Assembly: GCF_004377485.1 (NCBI RefSeq)
Contig: NZ_SNTY01000013.1
Span: 1-64,000, forward strand
Length of the DNA stretch: 64,000 nucleotides
Reading direction: 5' to 3'
Source: Alkanindiges illinoisensis
GTDB lineage: Bacteria > Pseudomonadota > Gammaproteobacteria > Pseudomonadales > Moraxellaceae
In this document: piece by piece, positions 12,039-21,928 of the stretch
How positions within the stretch are numbered: position 1 is the first letter of the stretch
Layout: each line of letters starts with the position of its first letter
Program-made: the position numbers and the translations under genes
The notes under the pieces: model-generated
Told to the model about the DNA's origin: nothing
Seen by the model: only the letters and a program-made list of their open reading frames with translations
Databases searched by the model: none

Positions 12039-13253
12039 CTATTGAACCTCGCTCGCTTGCAGCCTCAGCAACCAGCGCTTTTCACTTAGCATAATCAAAA
12101 AGGACGCCCCACATAAAATGGCAAAGCCCCAGGTCATGGGAATTAGGGTGCCGTTATAAAGCTGGCCAATAATGGTCGCCAGTATTAGCGACAGAACAGA
12201 CGCCGATGCTCCAATAATGGCCGAGGCCATACCTGCGACATGTCCCATGGGTTCCATGGCAATGGCATTTAAATTGCCAAACAGACAGCCAAATACTGAG
12301 AACAGCAGACTGGCATACAGCAAAAACATCCAGAAAGTAATTTTAATACCGCTGTGCTGCACCACGAGAAAGCCAAAAGACAGTACAGCAATAAACAACA
12401 TGCCATACATGCAAATCGGACGCATGCCAATTTTGGCTACCAGCCTTGCATTGGTAAAGGATGCCACACCCATCAAGGCGGCCAGCAGTGCAAAACACAG
12501 GCTAAATGTTTCGCCGGACTGACCAAACTGCTGCATAAAAATTTGTTGTGATGTGCCCAGATAACCAATAAAACCGCCAAAACACAGGCCAGTGCACAAT
12601 AAATAGCTCATGGTGGTGCGGTTACTAATTACTTCCTGAAAGCCATGCTGGAACGCCTTAATTTGCATGGGCAAGCGTTGTTCTGGCAGCAGGGTTTCTT
12701 CTAGACGCAAGGCAATCCAGATTCCCACTACCAGCGCATAAACAATGTAGAGCAGGAAAATTTCACGCCAGCCTGAAAAATAAATGATGACTTGTCCGAT
12801 GCCGGGTGCAATGGCAGGCGCTACCATAAATACCATCATGATCAATGACATCACCCGCGCCATGTCATTGCCGCTGTATTTATCGCGCACCACGGAAATG
12901 GTCGCCACATACGGCCCAGCCACGCCAATACCCTGAATAAAACGCCCTAGCAAAAACCATTCAAAACTGTGGGTCAAGTAGCACAGCAGGCTGCCCGCTA
13001 AATAAATGATAATCCCGGAAAATAAAATTCGCTTGCGGCCAATCGCATCCGATAGCGGCCCGGCAATCAGTTGTCCGAGTGTCATGCCCGCAAAGATACA
13101 GGTAATGACCCATTGCACATGGTTGGGATTATCAATCGAAAACACACGACCAATTTGCCCCAGTGCAGGCAAAATGGCATCAATGGAAAAAGACACCACT
13201 GACATCAGTAGCGCCATGAGTAAGGCAAATTCTCTGGAATCAATTTTGGTCAT
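12039..13253 (-). CDS. Bcr/CflA-type MFS multidrug exporter
   Basis: Predicted 404-residue, 12-helix inner-membrane antiporter of the DHA1 Bcr/CflA group. The MFS loop 2-3 motif appears as GPLSDAIGRKRILFSG, and the GRFIQGIGVAGPYVATISVVRD segment in TM4/5 is typical of Bcr-type drug exporters. The start is the ATG at 13253 (MTKIDSREFALL), preceded by AAGAGA; an upstream in-frame extension to 13337 looks non-coding. The substrate cannot be read from sequence. It is convergent with the porin gene. Confidence 0.88.
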   Translation of the reverse strand: MTKIDSREFALLMALLMSVVSFSIDAILPALGQIGRVFSIDNPNHVQWVITCIFAGMTLGQLIAGPLSDAIGRKRILFSGIIIYLAGSLLCYLTHSFEWFLLGRFIQGIGVAGPYVATISVVRDKYSGNDMARVMSLIMMVFMVAPAIAPGIGQVIIYFSGWREIFLLYIVYALVVGIWIALRLEETLLPEQRLPMQIKAFQHGFQEVISNRTTMSYLLCTGLCFGGFIGYLGTSQQIFMQQFGQSGETFSLCFALLAALMGVASFTNARLVAKIGMRPICMYGMLFIAVLSFGFLVVQHSGIKITFWMFLLYASLLFSVFGCLFGNLNAIAMEPMGHVAGMASAIIGASASVLSLILATIIGQLYNGTLIPMTWGFAILCGASFLIMLSEKRWLLRLQASEVQ

Positions 13254-13383
13254 TTTACATTCTCTTGGAATAATCAACTGCGTGTATTGACGCATCAACG
13301 TATTTAACAACACATCAAGTCGCCATACTAAAAACAAATAATGTCATCCAACGGCATTTATAGTTATACAGGCTTAAAACTAT

Positions 13384-13890
13384 CTATATCTTTTTCCGAA
13401 ACATTCTCTCGACTAAAAATCCAAAAACAATGGTGAATGCAATAAAATGCATTGTCACAACCCATGTGCATGCGATGGAGATGATCATACTGGTAGGGAT
13501 AAAATTGATTTTATTAAAAAGATCACTGGATGTATCCCAAGTTTGGATAGGCAGCATAATTACTATAACTAGTAAGACATACAAGCCTAATATCAGAAGA
13601 TATGCCCAGAAGACTCGAGAAATTTTATAAGTCGGTTTGTTGCTAAAATAGTTTCTAACCTGTGCCCGCTGATTATAAAGAAATTTAATCCAGAGCCCTA
13701 TATTAATAACAGATGAGCAAATCAAGATATTTTCAAATAAGAATACAGACTGCCGATTCCCAGGCCATGCTTCAAATACAGGGAAAAATGGCTGATAATT
13801 AATAAAGTAAGAACCAATCCATACCACGAAACCAATAATACAGGGAGAAATAAATAATGTTGTCAGGATATCAATTGTTTTAATCGTCAT
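13384..13890 (-). CDS. Hypothetical four-helix membrane protein, AT-rich
   Basis: The 168-residue protein has four predicted transmembrane segments (around LFISPCIIGFVVWIGSYF, ENILICSSVINIGLWI, WAYLLILGLYVLLVIVIM and WVVTMHFIAFTIVFGFLV) and ends MFRKKI. No family recognised. The gene is visibly richer in A+T than its neighbours, hinting at recent acquisition. It begins only 7 bp after the flavodoxin-like gene stop, so the two may be co-transcribed. Confidence 0.6.
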   Translation of the reverse strand: MTIKTIDILTTLFISPCIIGFVVWIGSYFINYQPFFPVFEAWPGNRQSVFLFENILICSSVINIGLWIKFLYNQRAQVRNYFSNKPTYKISRVFWAYLLILGLYVLLVIVIMLPIQTWDTSSDLFNKINFIPTSMIISIACTWVVTMHFIAFTIVFGFLVERMFRKKI

Positions 13891-13897
13891 GTAATTT

Positions 13898-14476
13898 TTA
13901 TATTAATTCAGCCAGATATTTGCCAAACCATTTTGCGGTTTCAATATCCCCTTGTGGCGGCGTTTCTTCAACGGGTGCATTGTCAGACTGGGTCATTAAA
14001 CCCAAAAAGCCAGACAGCCGGTTCAGGTCATTTTCAGTGTGACCGGTTGGCATGAGCGGAATACCGCTCCACAACATGCCATGCTGCATGGCAAACAGGC
14101 AAATTTGCTGTAGCACCGCCAGCTTGTCACCGCTTAAACCACCAGAATTGGCAAACCCCGCTGCCAGCTTGCCCACCCACAAGCGGTTTTTCCAGCGTTT
14201 GGACGTCGCATCCATAAACAGCTTAAAGCCACTGGTCACGCTGCCCATATAGGTCGGTGAACCAAAAATGATGACATCCGCATGATCCAGTGCATGCCAG
14301 TCTACATGCTCTACCGACATCACATGCACTTGCGTATTAGCAACCTGCCGGGCACCGTCTGCAATGGCACGTGCCACGCGTTCGGTGTGCCCATAGGGGC
14401 TATGATAAACAATACACACCTGTTTGCAGGGTGCTGGCGGGGTCAGCGCAGGATCAGAAGCAATAGCGTGGGTCAA
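13898..14476 (-). CDS. Flavodoxin/NAD(P)H-dependent FMN reductase family protein
   Basis: The 192-residue protein has a flavodoxin-like fold. The FMN phosphate-binding loop is YHSPYGHTERVARAIADGA (about residues 24-42), and FGSPTYMGSVTSGFKLFMDA with LAAGFANSGGLSGDK are the further cofactor-contacting segments seen in WrbA-like proteins. It probably binds FMN in the cytosol and acts as a quinone reductase or electron carrier; the partner is unknown. The short Pro-rich start (MTHAIASDPALTPPAP) is not part of the fold. Confidence 0.75.
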   Translation of the reverse strand: MTHAIASDPALTPPAPCKQVCIVYHSPYGHTERVARAIADGARQVANTQVHVMSVEHVDWHALDHADVIIFGSPTYMGSVTSGFKLFMDATSKRWKNRLWVGKLAAGFANSGGLSGDKLAVLQQICLFAMQHGMLWSGIPLMPTGHTENDLNRLSGFLGLMTQSDNAPVEETPPQGDIETAKWFGKYLAELI

Positions 14477-14637
14477 TTCAACATCCTAAAAGCGGCCTGC
14501 ATAAAAATGCAGCTCAGGCGCCACATCATAACAGTTTGCAGGTTTCACCACAAAAGCTGATGCAAAACATCATCATAAAAACAGCAATACACAACACGAT
14601 AGCTTGTATGTAGTTATCAACTTATTGACCCACTCAT

Positions 14638-15429
14638 TCAGGCATTCTGGATCATCACAAAGGTGGCCATGCGGCCTGTCCTTGCTGTATGCCGGTATGA
14701 ATAAAACGTAGTGGAATCCTGATAGCTGCATTGTACGCCACCAGTGATGTGCCGGATTCCCAATCGGTGCAGACGCTGGCTGGCCAGTTGATAAATATCG
14801 GCCAGATATTTACCCGTCTTATGCTTGGTAAAAGCACTGGCAGCATCAGGATGGTGCTGGGTAAAAGCATCAAACACTTCCTGCCCCACCTCAAAACTGC
14901 ATGGCCCAATTGCCGCACCAAACCAGGCGAACACAGCAGGTGACTGCATGGCATTGACGGTATTTTCAATTATCCCACCCAGCAAACCGCGCCAGCCGGC
15001 ATGAATACAGCCCACCTCGGTGCCATCTGCATTGCTCAGCACAATCGGCAGGCAATCTGCAGTCATGATCATGCAGGCCACACCAGTTTGCCGAGTCACA
15101 AAAGCATCCGCATTAATGGGCAAAAACGGCATGGCTTGTTCAGTGACTTCATGCACGCGGGTACTATGGGTTTGTTCCAGCCATACCAGACGTTTAGCGC
15201 CATAAGGCTGCAATGCCTTTAACAGCTCAATGCGCTGCTGCTGGACTGTGCCAGCATCATCCCCCACATGCAGCGCCAGATTAAAGCTATCAAATGGCGC
15301 AGCACTTTGCAGTAATGGATTAAATGCCTGCCGGGTGGTTTGCCCTGCCAGTATCTGAGCAGGCAAACCTGTTGCATTAATGAATCCATGCGGCATATCC
15401 GGCTGCACAAGACTTTCCATCATTTTCAC
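14638..15429 (-). CDS. pgeF: PgeF/YfiH-family laccase-domain protein (peptidoglycan editing factor)
   Basis: The 263-residue multicopper-oxidase-like protein carries the Zn/Cu-site residues His88 (EQTHST), Cys126 (TADCLP) and His143 (IHAGWRG). Family members have been described as purine nucleoside phosphorylases and, in E. coli, as a factor keeping L-Ala at position 1 of the peptidoglycan stem peptide. It lies 21 bp downstream of rluD in the conserved rluD-pgeF order, divergent from bamD. Confidence 0.92.
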   Translation of the reverse strand: MKMMESLVQPDMPHGFINATGLPAQILAGQTTRQAFNPLLQSAAPFDSFNLALHVGDDAGTVQQQRIELLKALQPYGAKRLVWLEQTHSTRVHEVTEQAMPFLPINADAFVTRQTGVACMIMTADCLPIVLSNADGTEVGCIHAGWRGLLGGIIENTVNAMQSPAVFAWFGAAIGPCSFEVGQEVFDAFTQHHPDAASAFTKHKTGKYLADIYQLASQRLHRLGIRHITGGVQCSYQDSTTFYSYRHTARTGRMATFVMIQNA

Positions 15430-15450
15430 CTTGTTTATATGCTCATCAGA

Positions 15451-16539
15451 TTAAGCTTGATGCCCTTCATCACGCAGCGCCTGAACCAGCTGGCTAAAAT
15501 CATCCGGCCATGGCGCTTCAAACTGCATTTGTTTGTCCGTATGCGGATGCACCAGCCCTAGTTTGCGGGCGTGTAATGCCTGCCGCTTGAAATTTTGCAG
15601 GGTTTTGATCAGATTCTGGCTGGCCCCTTGTGGCAAGCGCCGACGGCTGCCATACATTGGATCACCCACTAGCGGAAAACCGATATGCGACAAATGCACG
15701 CGAATTTGATGGGTACGCCCGGTTTCCAGTTGCGCCTGCACCAGTGTATGTGTGCCAAAGCGTTCCAGCACCCGGTAATGGGTCACCGAAGCACGTCCAC
15801 CGGGCTGTACACTCATGCGAGTACGCTCTACCGGGTGGCGCTTGATGGGCTGATCCACCGTACCGCCAGCAATCACATGTCCCACCACCACTGCATCATA
15901 AATCCGGTACACTGATTTGTCGGCCAGTTGCTTGCTGAGGTGATGCTGGGCTGCCAGATTTTTGGCCACGACCAATAGGCCACTGGTGTCCTTGTCAATG
16001 CGGTGCACCAGACCAGCACGCGGTAGTTCCTTCAGCTTGGCATCATGGTACAGCAGGCCATTCACCAATGTGCCTGACCAGTTGCCTGCGCCTGGATGCA
16101 CTACCAGACCAGCCGGTTTGTTAACAACTAGAATATGCTCATCCTCATACACAATATCCAGTGCCATTGGCTCAGGCTCAGTGGTGTTCTGCTCTTGCAG
16201 AGTCACCTCCAGATTGAGTACTTCGCCGCCCAGACAACGGGTTTTGGGTTTTACGCTTTGCCCATTAACGGTAAGCTGGCCATCCTGCAACCAGCTTTTA
16301 AGCCGTTCACGCGAGAATTCAGAAAAAAGACTGGCCGCCACCTGATCAAAGCGCAGCCCAAGCATCTCATCAGGCACCACCGCCTGTTGCGAAATTCTGG
16401 TTGCACTAGCTGCTTGATTTGACGCCAGATCTCCCTCAAACAGGTCTTCTTGCAGATCAGCAAATAACGCATTGTCATCCTCAGGCAGCTCATTTATGCT
16501 TGAATCTGGTGTTTGCTGTAGATTTTGTGTATGGGCCAT
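15451..16539 (-). CDS. rluD: 23S rRNA pseudouridine synthase RluD
   Basis: Pseudouridine synthase modifying helix 69 of 23S rRNA. The 362 residues include an acidic N-terminal extension of about 50 residues, an S4 RNA-binding domain (GLRFDQVAASLFSEFSRERL onward) and the RluA-type catalytic domain with HRIDKDTSG at residues 179-187 (catalytic Asp182). It is divergent from bamD, as in other gammaproteobacteria, which favours RluD over RluA or RluC. Confidence 0.93.
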   Translation of the reverse strand: MAHTQNLQQTPDSSINELPEDDNALFADLQEDLFEGDLASNQAASATRISQQAVVPDEMLGLRFDQVAASLFSEFSRERLKSWLQDGQLTVNGQSVKPKTRCLGGEVLNLEVTLQEQNTTEPEPMALDIVYEDEHILVVNKPAGLVVHPGAGNWSGTLVNGLLYHDAKLKELPRAGLVHRIDKDTSGLLVVAKNLAAQHHLSKQLADKSVYRIYDAVVVGHVIAGGTVDQPIKRHPVERTRMSVQPGGRASVTHYRVLERFGTHTLVQAQLETGRTHQIRVHLSHIGFPLVGDPMYGSRRRLPQGASQNLIKTLQNFKRQALHARKLGLVHPHTDKQMQFEAPWPDDFSQLVQALRDEGHQA

Positions 16540-16613
16540 TTGGTATCTGTCATCAAAAATGGTTAAATAGCCCCCATTGTAGCGTATTGCCCGTTAAGTC
16601 CAGAGGAGTATTT

Positions 16614-17699
16614 ATGTCGCTGCCCCGTTTTAGTGTGTTGATGTTGTCATTATCCGTGGCAATTGCAGGAGGAATGGCGGGTTGTAGCAGCTTTCCAAAA
16701 AAGAAAAATGATCTGAAGGACGCAGGCCCGCAGCGCAGTGAGCAAGCCTATTATGAGTCTGCACAAAAGAGCCTGAAACGCGGCCAGTACACCGAAGCCA
16801 ACAAATCACTGGAAGCGCTGGATACTTACTATCCCACCGGTGAATATACTGAACAGGCCCAGCTAGACCTGATGTATTCCCGTTTCAAGCAGGGTGATTA
16901 TCCGGGCGTGGTGACGCTGGCGGATCGCTTTATCCGTCTATACCCCAGCAATGCCCAACTGGACTATGCCTATTATATTCGCGGTGTTGCCAATATGGAG
17001 CAGCATTATGACGGCCTGCTGCGCTACACCAACCTGAACCAGTCACACCGTGATGTTAGCTACCTGCGTCTGGCCTATAGCAGCCTGCGTGAATTTGTAC
17101 AGCGTTTCCCCAACAGCCGTTATGCGGTAGATGCGGCGCAGCGCATGCAATATGTCAATCAGGAGCTGGCTGAAAGCGAAATGAACGTGGCACGCTACAA
17201 CCTGAAACGTCAGGCATGGCTGGCTGCAGTACAACGTGCACGCTGGGTGCTGGAATATTATCCGCAAACCCCGCAAGTCCCTGAAGCACTGGCCACTATT
17301 GTGTATGGCTATCAGAAACTGGGCGACCAGCAAACTGCCAACCAGTACCTTGAAATCATTCGCCTGAATTATCCCAAGCTGATCAAGGGCAATGGCGTAG
17401 ACTTGAATGCTGCACGCGGCAAGGCCTCCTGGGTTAACCGTGCCACTTTGGGTATTTTTGGCCGTGAAGCGCAATCGTTTGTGCCACAGAACCGCGACAA
17501 TGCAGCCGTGGTGGTTCCGCCTGCGGCCACCCCAGCCACCAGCAATGAACTGACATCCGAACAGATCAAACCTGATGTTCCGCAACCGGATCTGGATAAT
17601 GCTGTACAGCAGCCTCCAGTTCCCAGCATTGGTCTGGGCCTGCCTGAGCTGACTTCGCCACAGCAGCAGCCGGAATCTGCACCATCCAATGCGCCGTAA
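16614..17699 (+). CDS. bamD: Outer-membrane assembly lipoprotein BamD
   Basis: Essential lipoprotein of the BAM complex that folds outer-membrane barrels. The 361 residues start with a lipoprotein signal (lipidated Cys24 in GGMAGCSS), then TPR-like repeats (EQAYYESAQKSLKRGQY, AQLDLMYSRFKQGDYPGVV, YPNSRY-type segments). The start at 16614 is set by GAGGAG at 16603-16608. The C-terminal third carries a Pro/Gln-rich tail, making it about 115 residues longer than E. coli BamD; I believe Acinetobacter homologues are also long. Confidence 0.94.
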   Translation: MSLPRFSVLMLSLSVAIAGGMAGCSSFPKKKNDLKDAGPQRSEQAYYESAQKSLKRGQYTEANKSLEALDTYYPTGEYTEQAQLDLMYSRFKQGDYPGVVTLADRFIRLYPSNAQLDYAYYIRGVANMEQHYDGLLRYTNLNQSHRDVSYLRLAYSSLREFVQRFPNSRYAVDAAQRMQYVNQELAESEMNVARYNLKRQAWLAAVQRARWVLEYYPQTPQVPEALATIVYGYQKLGDQQTANQYLEIIRLNYPKLIKGNGVDLNAARGKASWVNRATLGIFGREAQSFVPQNRDNAAVVVPPAATPATSNELTSEQIKPDVPQPDLDNAVQQPPVPSIGLGLPELTSPQQQPESAPSNAP

Positions 17700-17791
17700 C
17701 TCTATAATGCTTGCAAAACATAACTGATCATTCACCTTATGCTATAGTGCTCCCACTGCCTGTTTTTGGTAAATAGTGCAGCGGGGGCAAC

Positions 17792-19753
17792 ATGGCAATT
17801 CCACAACATACCATCGACCAGATACTGGATCGCATTGATCTGGTAGAGCTGATTGGCAGCCGAATTAAACTCAAAAAATCAGGCAAAACCTATACCGCCT
17901 GTTGTCCGTTTCATCAGGAAAAGTCCCCATCATTTAATGTAGATCGCAATAAAGGCTTTTATCATTGCTTTGGCTGTCATGCGCACGGCAATGCCATTGG
18001 TTTTTTGATGGAATATGAAAACCGCAATTTTATTGATGTGATCAAGGATCTGGCGCAGCAAGCAGGAATTGAGCTGCCCAAAAATTCACAGGATGACAAT
18101 AACAAGTTTAGCTATAAACGCAGTGCAGCGCCCAAGCCAGCTGTGCCTGCTGCTAAAAAACCCGTAGAACCACAGGCTGATACCCTGGACAGAAATAACA
18201 AAACGCCTGCTGGTAATCCTTCTGTATATAATTCTGATAGTGATCCTTTTGATATTCCTGCAGATGTTGATGGTACAGCGCATCTGATGCTGGATGACAT
18301 CTGGCATGACAGCACCAGTCAGGCCATAGCCAATGATGAAATAGCAAATGCTTCATCAAAAGAAGGTAATTTATATGACCTGCTGGAACAGGTGGCCCAG
18401 TTTTATCAGCAGCAACTGGCGAAAAACAGTGCAGCACAGGCCTATTTAACCAGTCGTGGGCTGGATGACAAAGCATGTGAATTCTGGCGGCTGGGTTATG
18501 CGCCAAGTGACTGGCAACATCTGCAACAGCATTTTTCCCGTGATGTTGAAGGCTTAAAAACCGTCGGGTTGATTCGTGACAGTGAAAAAGGCCGCGCCTA
18601 TGACCTGCTGCGTGACCGGGTGATTTTTCCCATTCGGGATGGTAAAGGTCGTGTGGTGGGTTTTGGTGGCCGCGCCATGAGCGATGACATCAAGCCAAAA
18701 TACATCAACTCGCCGGAATCAATCATTTTTCATAAAAGTGAAATCCTGTATGGCCTGTATGAAGGCCGTAAGGCCCGCGCCGGTCAATGGCTGATGGTAG
18801 AAGGCTATATGGATGTGATTGCATTACAACAGGCCGGGCTGGCTGGTGCAGTGGCATCCCTGGGCACAGCCACCAATGTGGAACATCTTAATACCCTGTT
18901 TAAGCAAAGCAATAAGATCACGCTGGCCTTTGATGGTGACACAGCCGGACAGCGCGCTGCATGGCGTACCCTTGAGCTGGCACTGCCTGCCCTCACCGAT
19001 GGGCGTGAACTGCGCTTTCTGGTGTTGCCCGAACAGCATGATCCAGATTCCTTAATTCGGCTGGAAGGCTTGGGCGGTATTAGGCGGCGGATTGAACAGG
19101 CCCCACCGCTGTCGGACTTTTTGTTTGAAAGTCTGGCACAGCAAATTGACATTAAAACACCCGAAGGCAAAAGTCGCTTGATGCAGGAAGCCCGTGCCTT
19201 AACTGCCCTGCTGCCGGCAAAAGGCAGTTTTAAGCGACTGCTGGAACAATCCCTGCGTGACCGTTTAGGGCTAGGCTGGAACAAAAAACCAGCGGCACAG
19301 CAGCAATTATTATCGTTTGAACAAAGCTCAAGTCTTGAAGAAAAAGCTCTGCTGCTGCTATTGCAATATCCGGCTTTATTTAACCAGATGAGTGGATTAC
19401 TTGAGCTGGTCGATGCCAATCATGCCTTTGGTCGTGCGCTATACCTGATGCAACAGGCCGATGAAGAACTGCCGGACGACCCGGAACAGTGCCTGTATTT
19501 TCTGCTGGGTGCGTGGCCCAATGAACAGGAACGCAATAAGCTGTGTCATTTGCTGGATGCGGTAGATATGGGTGTTTATGTGCAGCAGCCTGAACGGCTG
19601 GACGGCCTGTGCCAGGAACTGGTGATGCAGCTCACCGAACAGTATTTACGCAAGAAACTGAATTTATCCGGCTCCATTCAGGTTCGCCAGCAATTAAAAA
19701 ACCAGCTGCTGGAAATTCGCAAAAAACTATCGTTTCGGGAAGATATTGTTTAA
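17792..19753 (+). CDS. dnaG: DNA primase
   Basis: Synthesises RNA primers at the replication fork. Domains: CHC2 zinc-binding domain (Cys38, His41, Cys59, Cys62), the RNA-polymerase core with TOPRIM motifs (LMVEGYMDVIALQQAG near residue 334 and FDGDTAGQRAAW near 380), and a C-terminal helicase-interacting domain. The length of 653 exceeds the roughly 580 of E. coli because of a low-complexity Pro/Asp/Asn linker at about residues 105-190, between the zinc and polymerase domains. A good GCGGGGGC sequence precedes the ATG. Confidence 0.96.
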   Translation: MAIPQHTIDQILDRIDLVELIGSRIKLKKSGKTYTACCPFHQEKSPSFNVDRNKGFYHCFGCHAHGNAIGFLMEYENRNFIDVIKDLAQQAGIELPKNSQDDNNKFSYKRSAAPKPAVPAAKKPVEPQADTLDRNNKTPAGNPSVYNSDSDPFDIPADVDGTAHLMLDDIWHDSTSQAIANDEIANASSKEGNLYDLLEQVAQFYQQQLAKNSAAQAYLTSRGLDDKACEFWRLGYAPSDWQHLQQHFSRDVEGLKTVGLIRDSEKGRAYDLLRDRVIFPIRDGKGRVVGFGGRAMSDDIKPKYINSPESIIFHKSEILYGLYEGRKARAGQWLMVEGYMDVIALQQAGLAGAVASLGTATNVEHLNTLFKQSNKITLAFDGDTAGQRAAWRTLELALPALTDGRELRFLVLPEQHDPDSLIRLEGLGGIRRRIEQAPPLSDFLFESLAQQIDIKTPEGKSRLMQEARALTALLPAKGSFKRLLEQSLRDRLGLGWNKKPAAQQQLLSFEQSSSLEEKALLLLLQYPALFNQMSGLLELVDANHAFGRALYLMQQADEELPDDPEQCLYFLLGAWPNEQERNKLCHLLDAVDMGVYVQQPERLDGLCQELVMQLTEQYLRKKLNLSGSIQVRQQLKNQLLEIRKKLSFREDIV

Positions 19754-19921
19754 AAAACTTTAAGTTCAAGGCTGGTTTGTCTATTTCTAAAAATTCAATA
19801 AAGCCAGAAGTTTATCGATACTCCACCGCTTTAATGAATGTCTTTATTTTGCCATGATTTTGTCACTTGCCTGTCATCAGCCCGCTATAGCTTAAGCCAG
19901 TCTTTCATCTGGAACTGCTTT

Positions 19922-21823
19922 ATGCAACTCAACTATAAATCGCTCATCATTGCCATGAGTGCACTGGCGCTTGCCGCCTGTAATGACGACAACGATAACC
20001 AGGACGGCACTGCCCCGGTAGCCCAAGTACAAACTGCCTATTTCATTGATAGCGCAGTGAGCGGCCTCAGCTATAGCAGCAGCTCGCAGCAGGGTGTTAC
20101 GGGCAGTGATGGCAAATTTAACTATAAAGCTGGCGAAACCGTTACCTTTAAACTGGGCGACATTACACTGGGTACGGCCAAACCTACTTCCGACAAGTTG
20201 CTGCTTAAAACGTTGAATAACGGGACTACCGAACAAGGTAACCTGAGCAATAGCAGTATTAATCGTGCAGTATTGCTGCAAACACTGGATCAGGATGCCG
20301 ACAGCAGCAATGCCATTCAACTTGCCAGTACGACACTGGCACAGCTTAAAAATACGGGCACGCTGGATTTTACTGTCGCACCGGAGCAGTTTGCCCAGCA
20401 GCTTGGCAGTTTGCTGAGCAAATTGAATATTTCAGCCAGTGTCGTGGACGCAGCACTGGCCAAGGATCACCTGCTGGTGAGTGAGGCCAGTGCGCTGGGC
20501 AAAGCCACGATCAGCTATGACAAAACCATAGGCAGCGGACTGGTCAGCAGTATTGAGCGGCACGTCATTCCTGATGTTTACGTGCCTTATAGCGCTACCA
20601 ATGCCAGTCTTAAGCAATATTTCCCCAAAGGCTTTCCATTGGCTGTGGGTTCTGGCCTAAGCTTTGTGAGCGCACAAAATGGCGTTTCCACCTTTTATGC
20701 CATTACGGACCGCGGGCCAAATGCCGACTCGCCAATGCTGGCAGATGGCACAGCCACCAAGGTTTTCCCGGCACCACAGTTTGCCCCTACACTGGTTAAA
20801 CTGACTGTTGACCAAAATGGCGTCAAACTGGCCAGCCAGCTGGAACTCAGCCTGAACGGCAAGAAAATTACTGGTCTGCCTCTGCCAACTGGTAGCATTG
20901 GTTCCAGCAACGAAGCAGCCCTATCCGAAGATTTAAAAATCAATCTGGGCACGGATGCCAATGGTCTGGACACTGAAGCCATCACGCTGGATGCCGACAA
21001 TAAGCACGGCTGGATTTGTGATGAATACGGCCCGTTTGTGGCGAAGGTTGAATTGTCCAGCGGCAAGATTATCGAAAAATTTGGTCCCGGGACTGGCCTG
21101 CCTGCCCTGATTGCCAAGCGCCAGCCAAACCGTGGTTGTGAAGGTCTGGCCTATGACAATGGCAAGCTATATGCGATTGTGCAAAGTACACTGGACATCA
21201 GCAAAAACAGCGCCCTGTTTACCCGTCTGGTGGAATTTGACCCACAAACCCGCACCAGCAAAACCTACGCCTATCCGATTACTCCGGCGGACTGGCAGGA
21301 TGGCAAGGCCGGCAAAGCCAAACTGGGCGATCTGGTGGCATTGGGCAATGGCCGCTTTATGACCATTGAACAAGGTACTTTTGCCGACAATAAAATCCAT
21401 AACAAGCTGTATGTGTTTGATATCAAGAACGCTACAGACATCAGCAACCTGAAATCCGGCGAGGATGAGCTGGAAAAACTCAAAGATCCTGCCAAGTTAC
21501 TGGCTGCAGGCGTTAAGACAGCCAGCAAAACCTATCTGCTGGATTTGAAGGATTACGGCTGGCTGATGGAAAAAGCGGAAGGCCTGACCTTAATTGATGC
21601 CAACACCCTTGCCATTAGCAATGACAATGACTTTGGCCTGCGTGTCGATGCGCGTGACAAGGCAGGTAATAGCGTAGATGCCACTGAGTTGACAGTTGAC
21701 GCACAAGGCAACCTGATAGATAAAAATGGCAATAGCGGCTATAGCTATAAAATTATTGCCAACAAACCGGAAGAACGCCATAGCCAGTTGTGGTACATCA
21801 AACTTAATCAGGCCATTAAATAA
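19922..21823 (+). CDS. Esterase-like-activity-of-phytase domain lipoprotein
   Basis: The 633-residue predicted lipoprotein has signal MQLNYKSLIIAMSALALAAC with lipidated Cys20 followed by an Asp/Asn-rich linker. A beta-rich N-terminal region (about residues 35-190) precedes a phytase-like beta-propeller domain recognisable from GSGLSFVSAQNGVSTFYAIT, DRGPNADSPM, WICDEYGPFVAKVEL and NRGCEGLAYDNGKLYAIVQS. The family name implies phosphate-ester hydrolysis, but activity is unproven for most members. I chose the ATG at 19922 because it gives the lipoprotein signal directly. Confidence 0.8.
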   Translation: MQLNYKSLIIAMSALALAACNDDNDNQDGTAPVAQVQTAYFIDSAVSGLSYSSSSQQGVTGSDGKFNYKAGETVTFKLGDITLGTAKPTSDKLLLKTLNNGTTEQGNLSNSSINRAVLLQTLDQDADSSNAIQLASTTLAQLKNTGTLDFTVAPEQFAQQLGSLLSKLNISASVVDAALAKDHLLVSEASALGKATISYDKTIGSGLVSSIERHVIPDVYVPYSATNASLKQYFPKGFPLAVGSGLSFVSAQNGVSTFYAITDRGPNADSPMLADGTATKVFPAPQFAPTLVKLTVDQNGVKLASQLELSLNGKKITGLPLPTGSIGSSNEAALSEDLKINLGTDANGLDTEAITLDADNKHGWICDEYGPFVAKVELSSGKIIEKFGPGTGLPALIAKRQPNRGCEGLAYDNGKLYAIVQSTLDISKNSALFTRLVEFDPQTRTSKTYAYPITPADWQDGKAGKAKLGDLVALGNGRFMTIEQGTFADNKIHNKLYVFDIKNATDISNLKSGEDELEKLKDPAKLLAAGVKTASKTYLLDLKDYGWLMEKAEGLTLIDANTLAISNDNDFGLRVDARDKAGNSVDATELTVDAQGNLIDKNGNSGYSYKIIANKPEERHSQLWYIKLNQAIK

Positions 21824-21858
21824 TATTAATGCTACTGAGCAAGATACTACTGACCCAA

Positions 21859-21891
21859 AAGGCGGCTATGAATTCATAGCCGCTTTTTTTA
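21859..21891 (+). terminator. Strong intrinsic terminator after the phytase-like gene
   Basis: A perfect 22-nt palindrome (GCGGCTATGAA/TTCATAGCCGC, 21862-21883) is followed by seven T. It lies between convergent genes and may also terminate hemA, although the opposite side is less T-rich. Confidence 0.9.
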
Positions 21892-21928
21892 TTGTTGATT
21901 AAAAATCACATCAAAAGAAAAAATTTAG

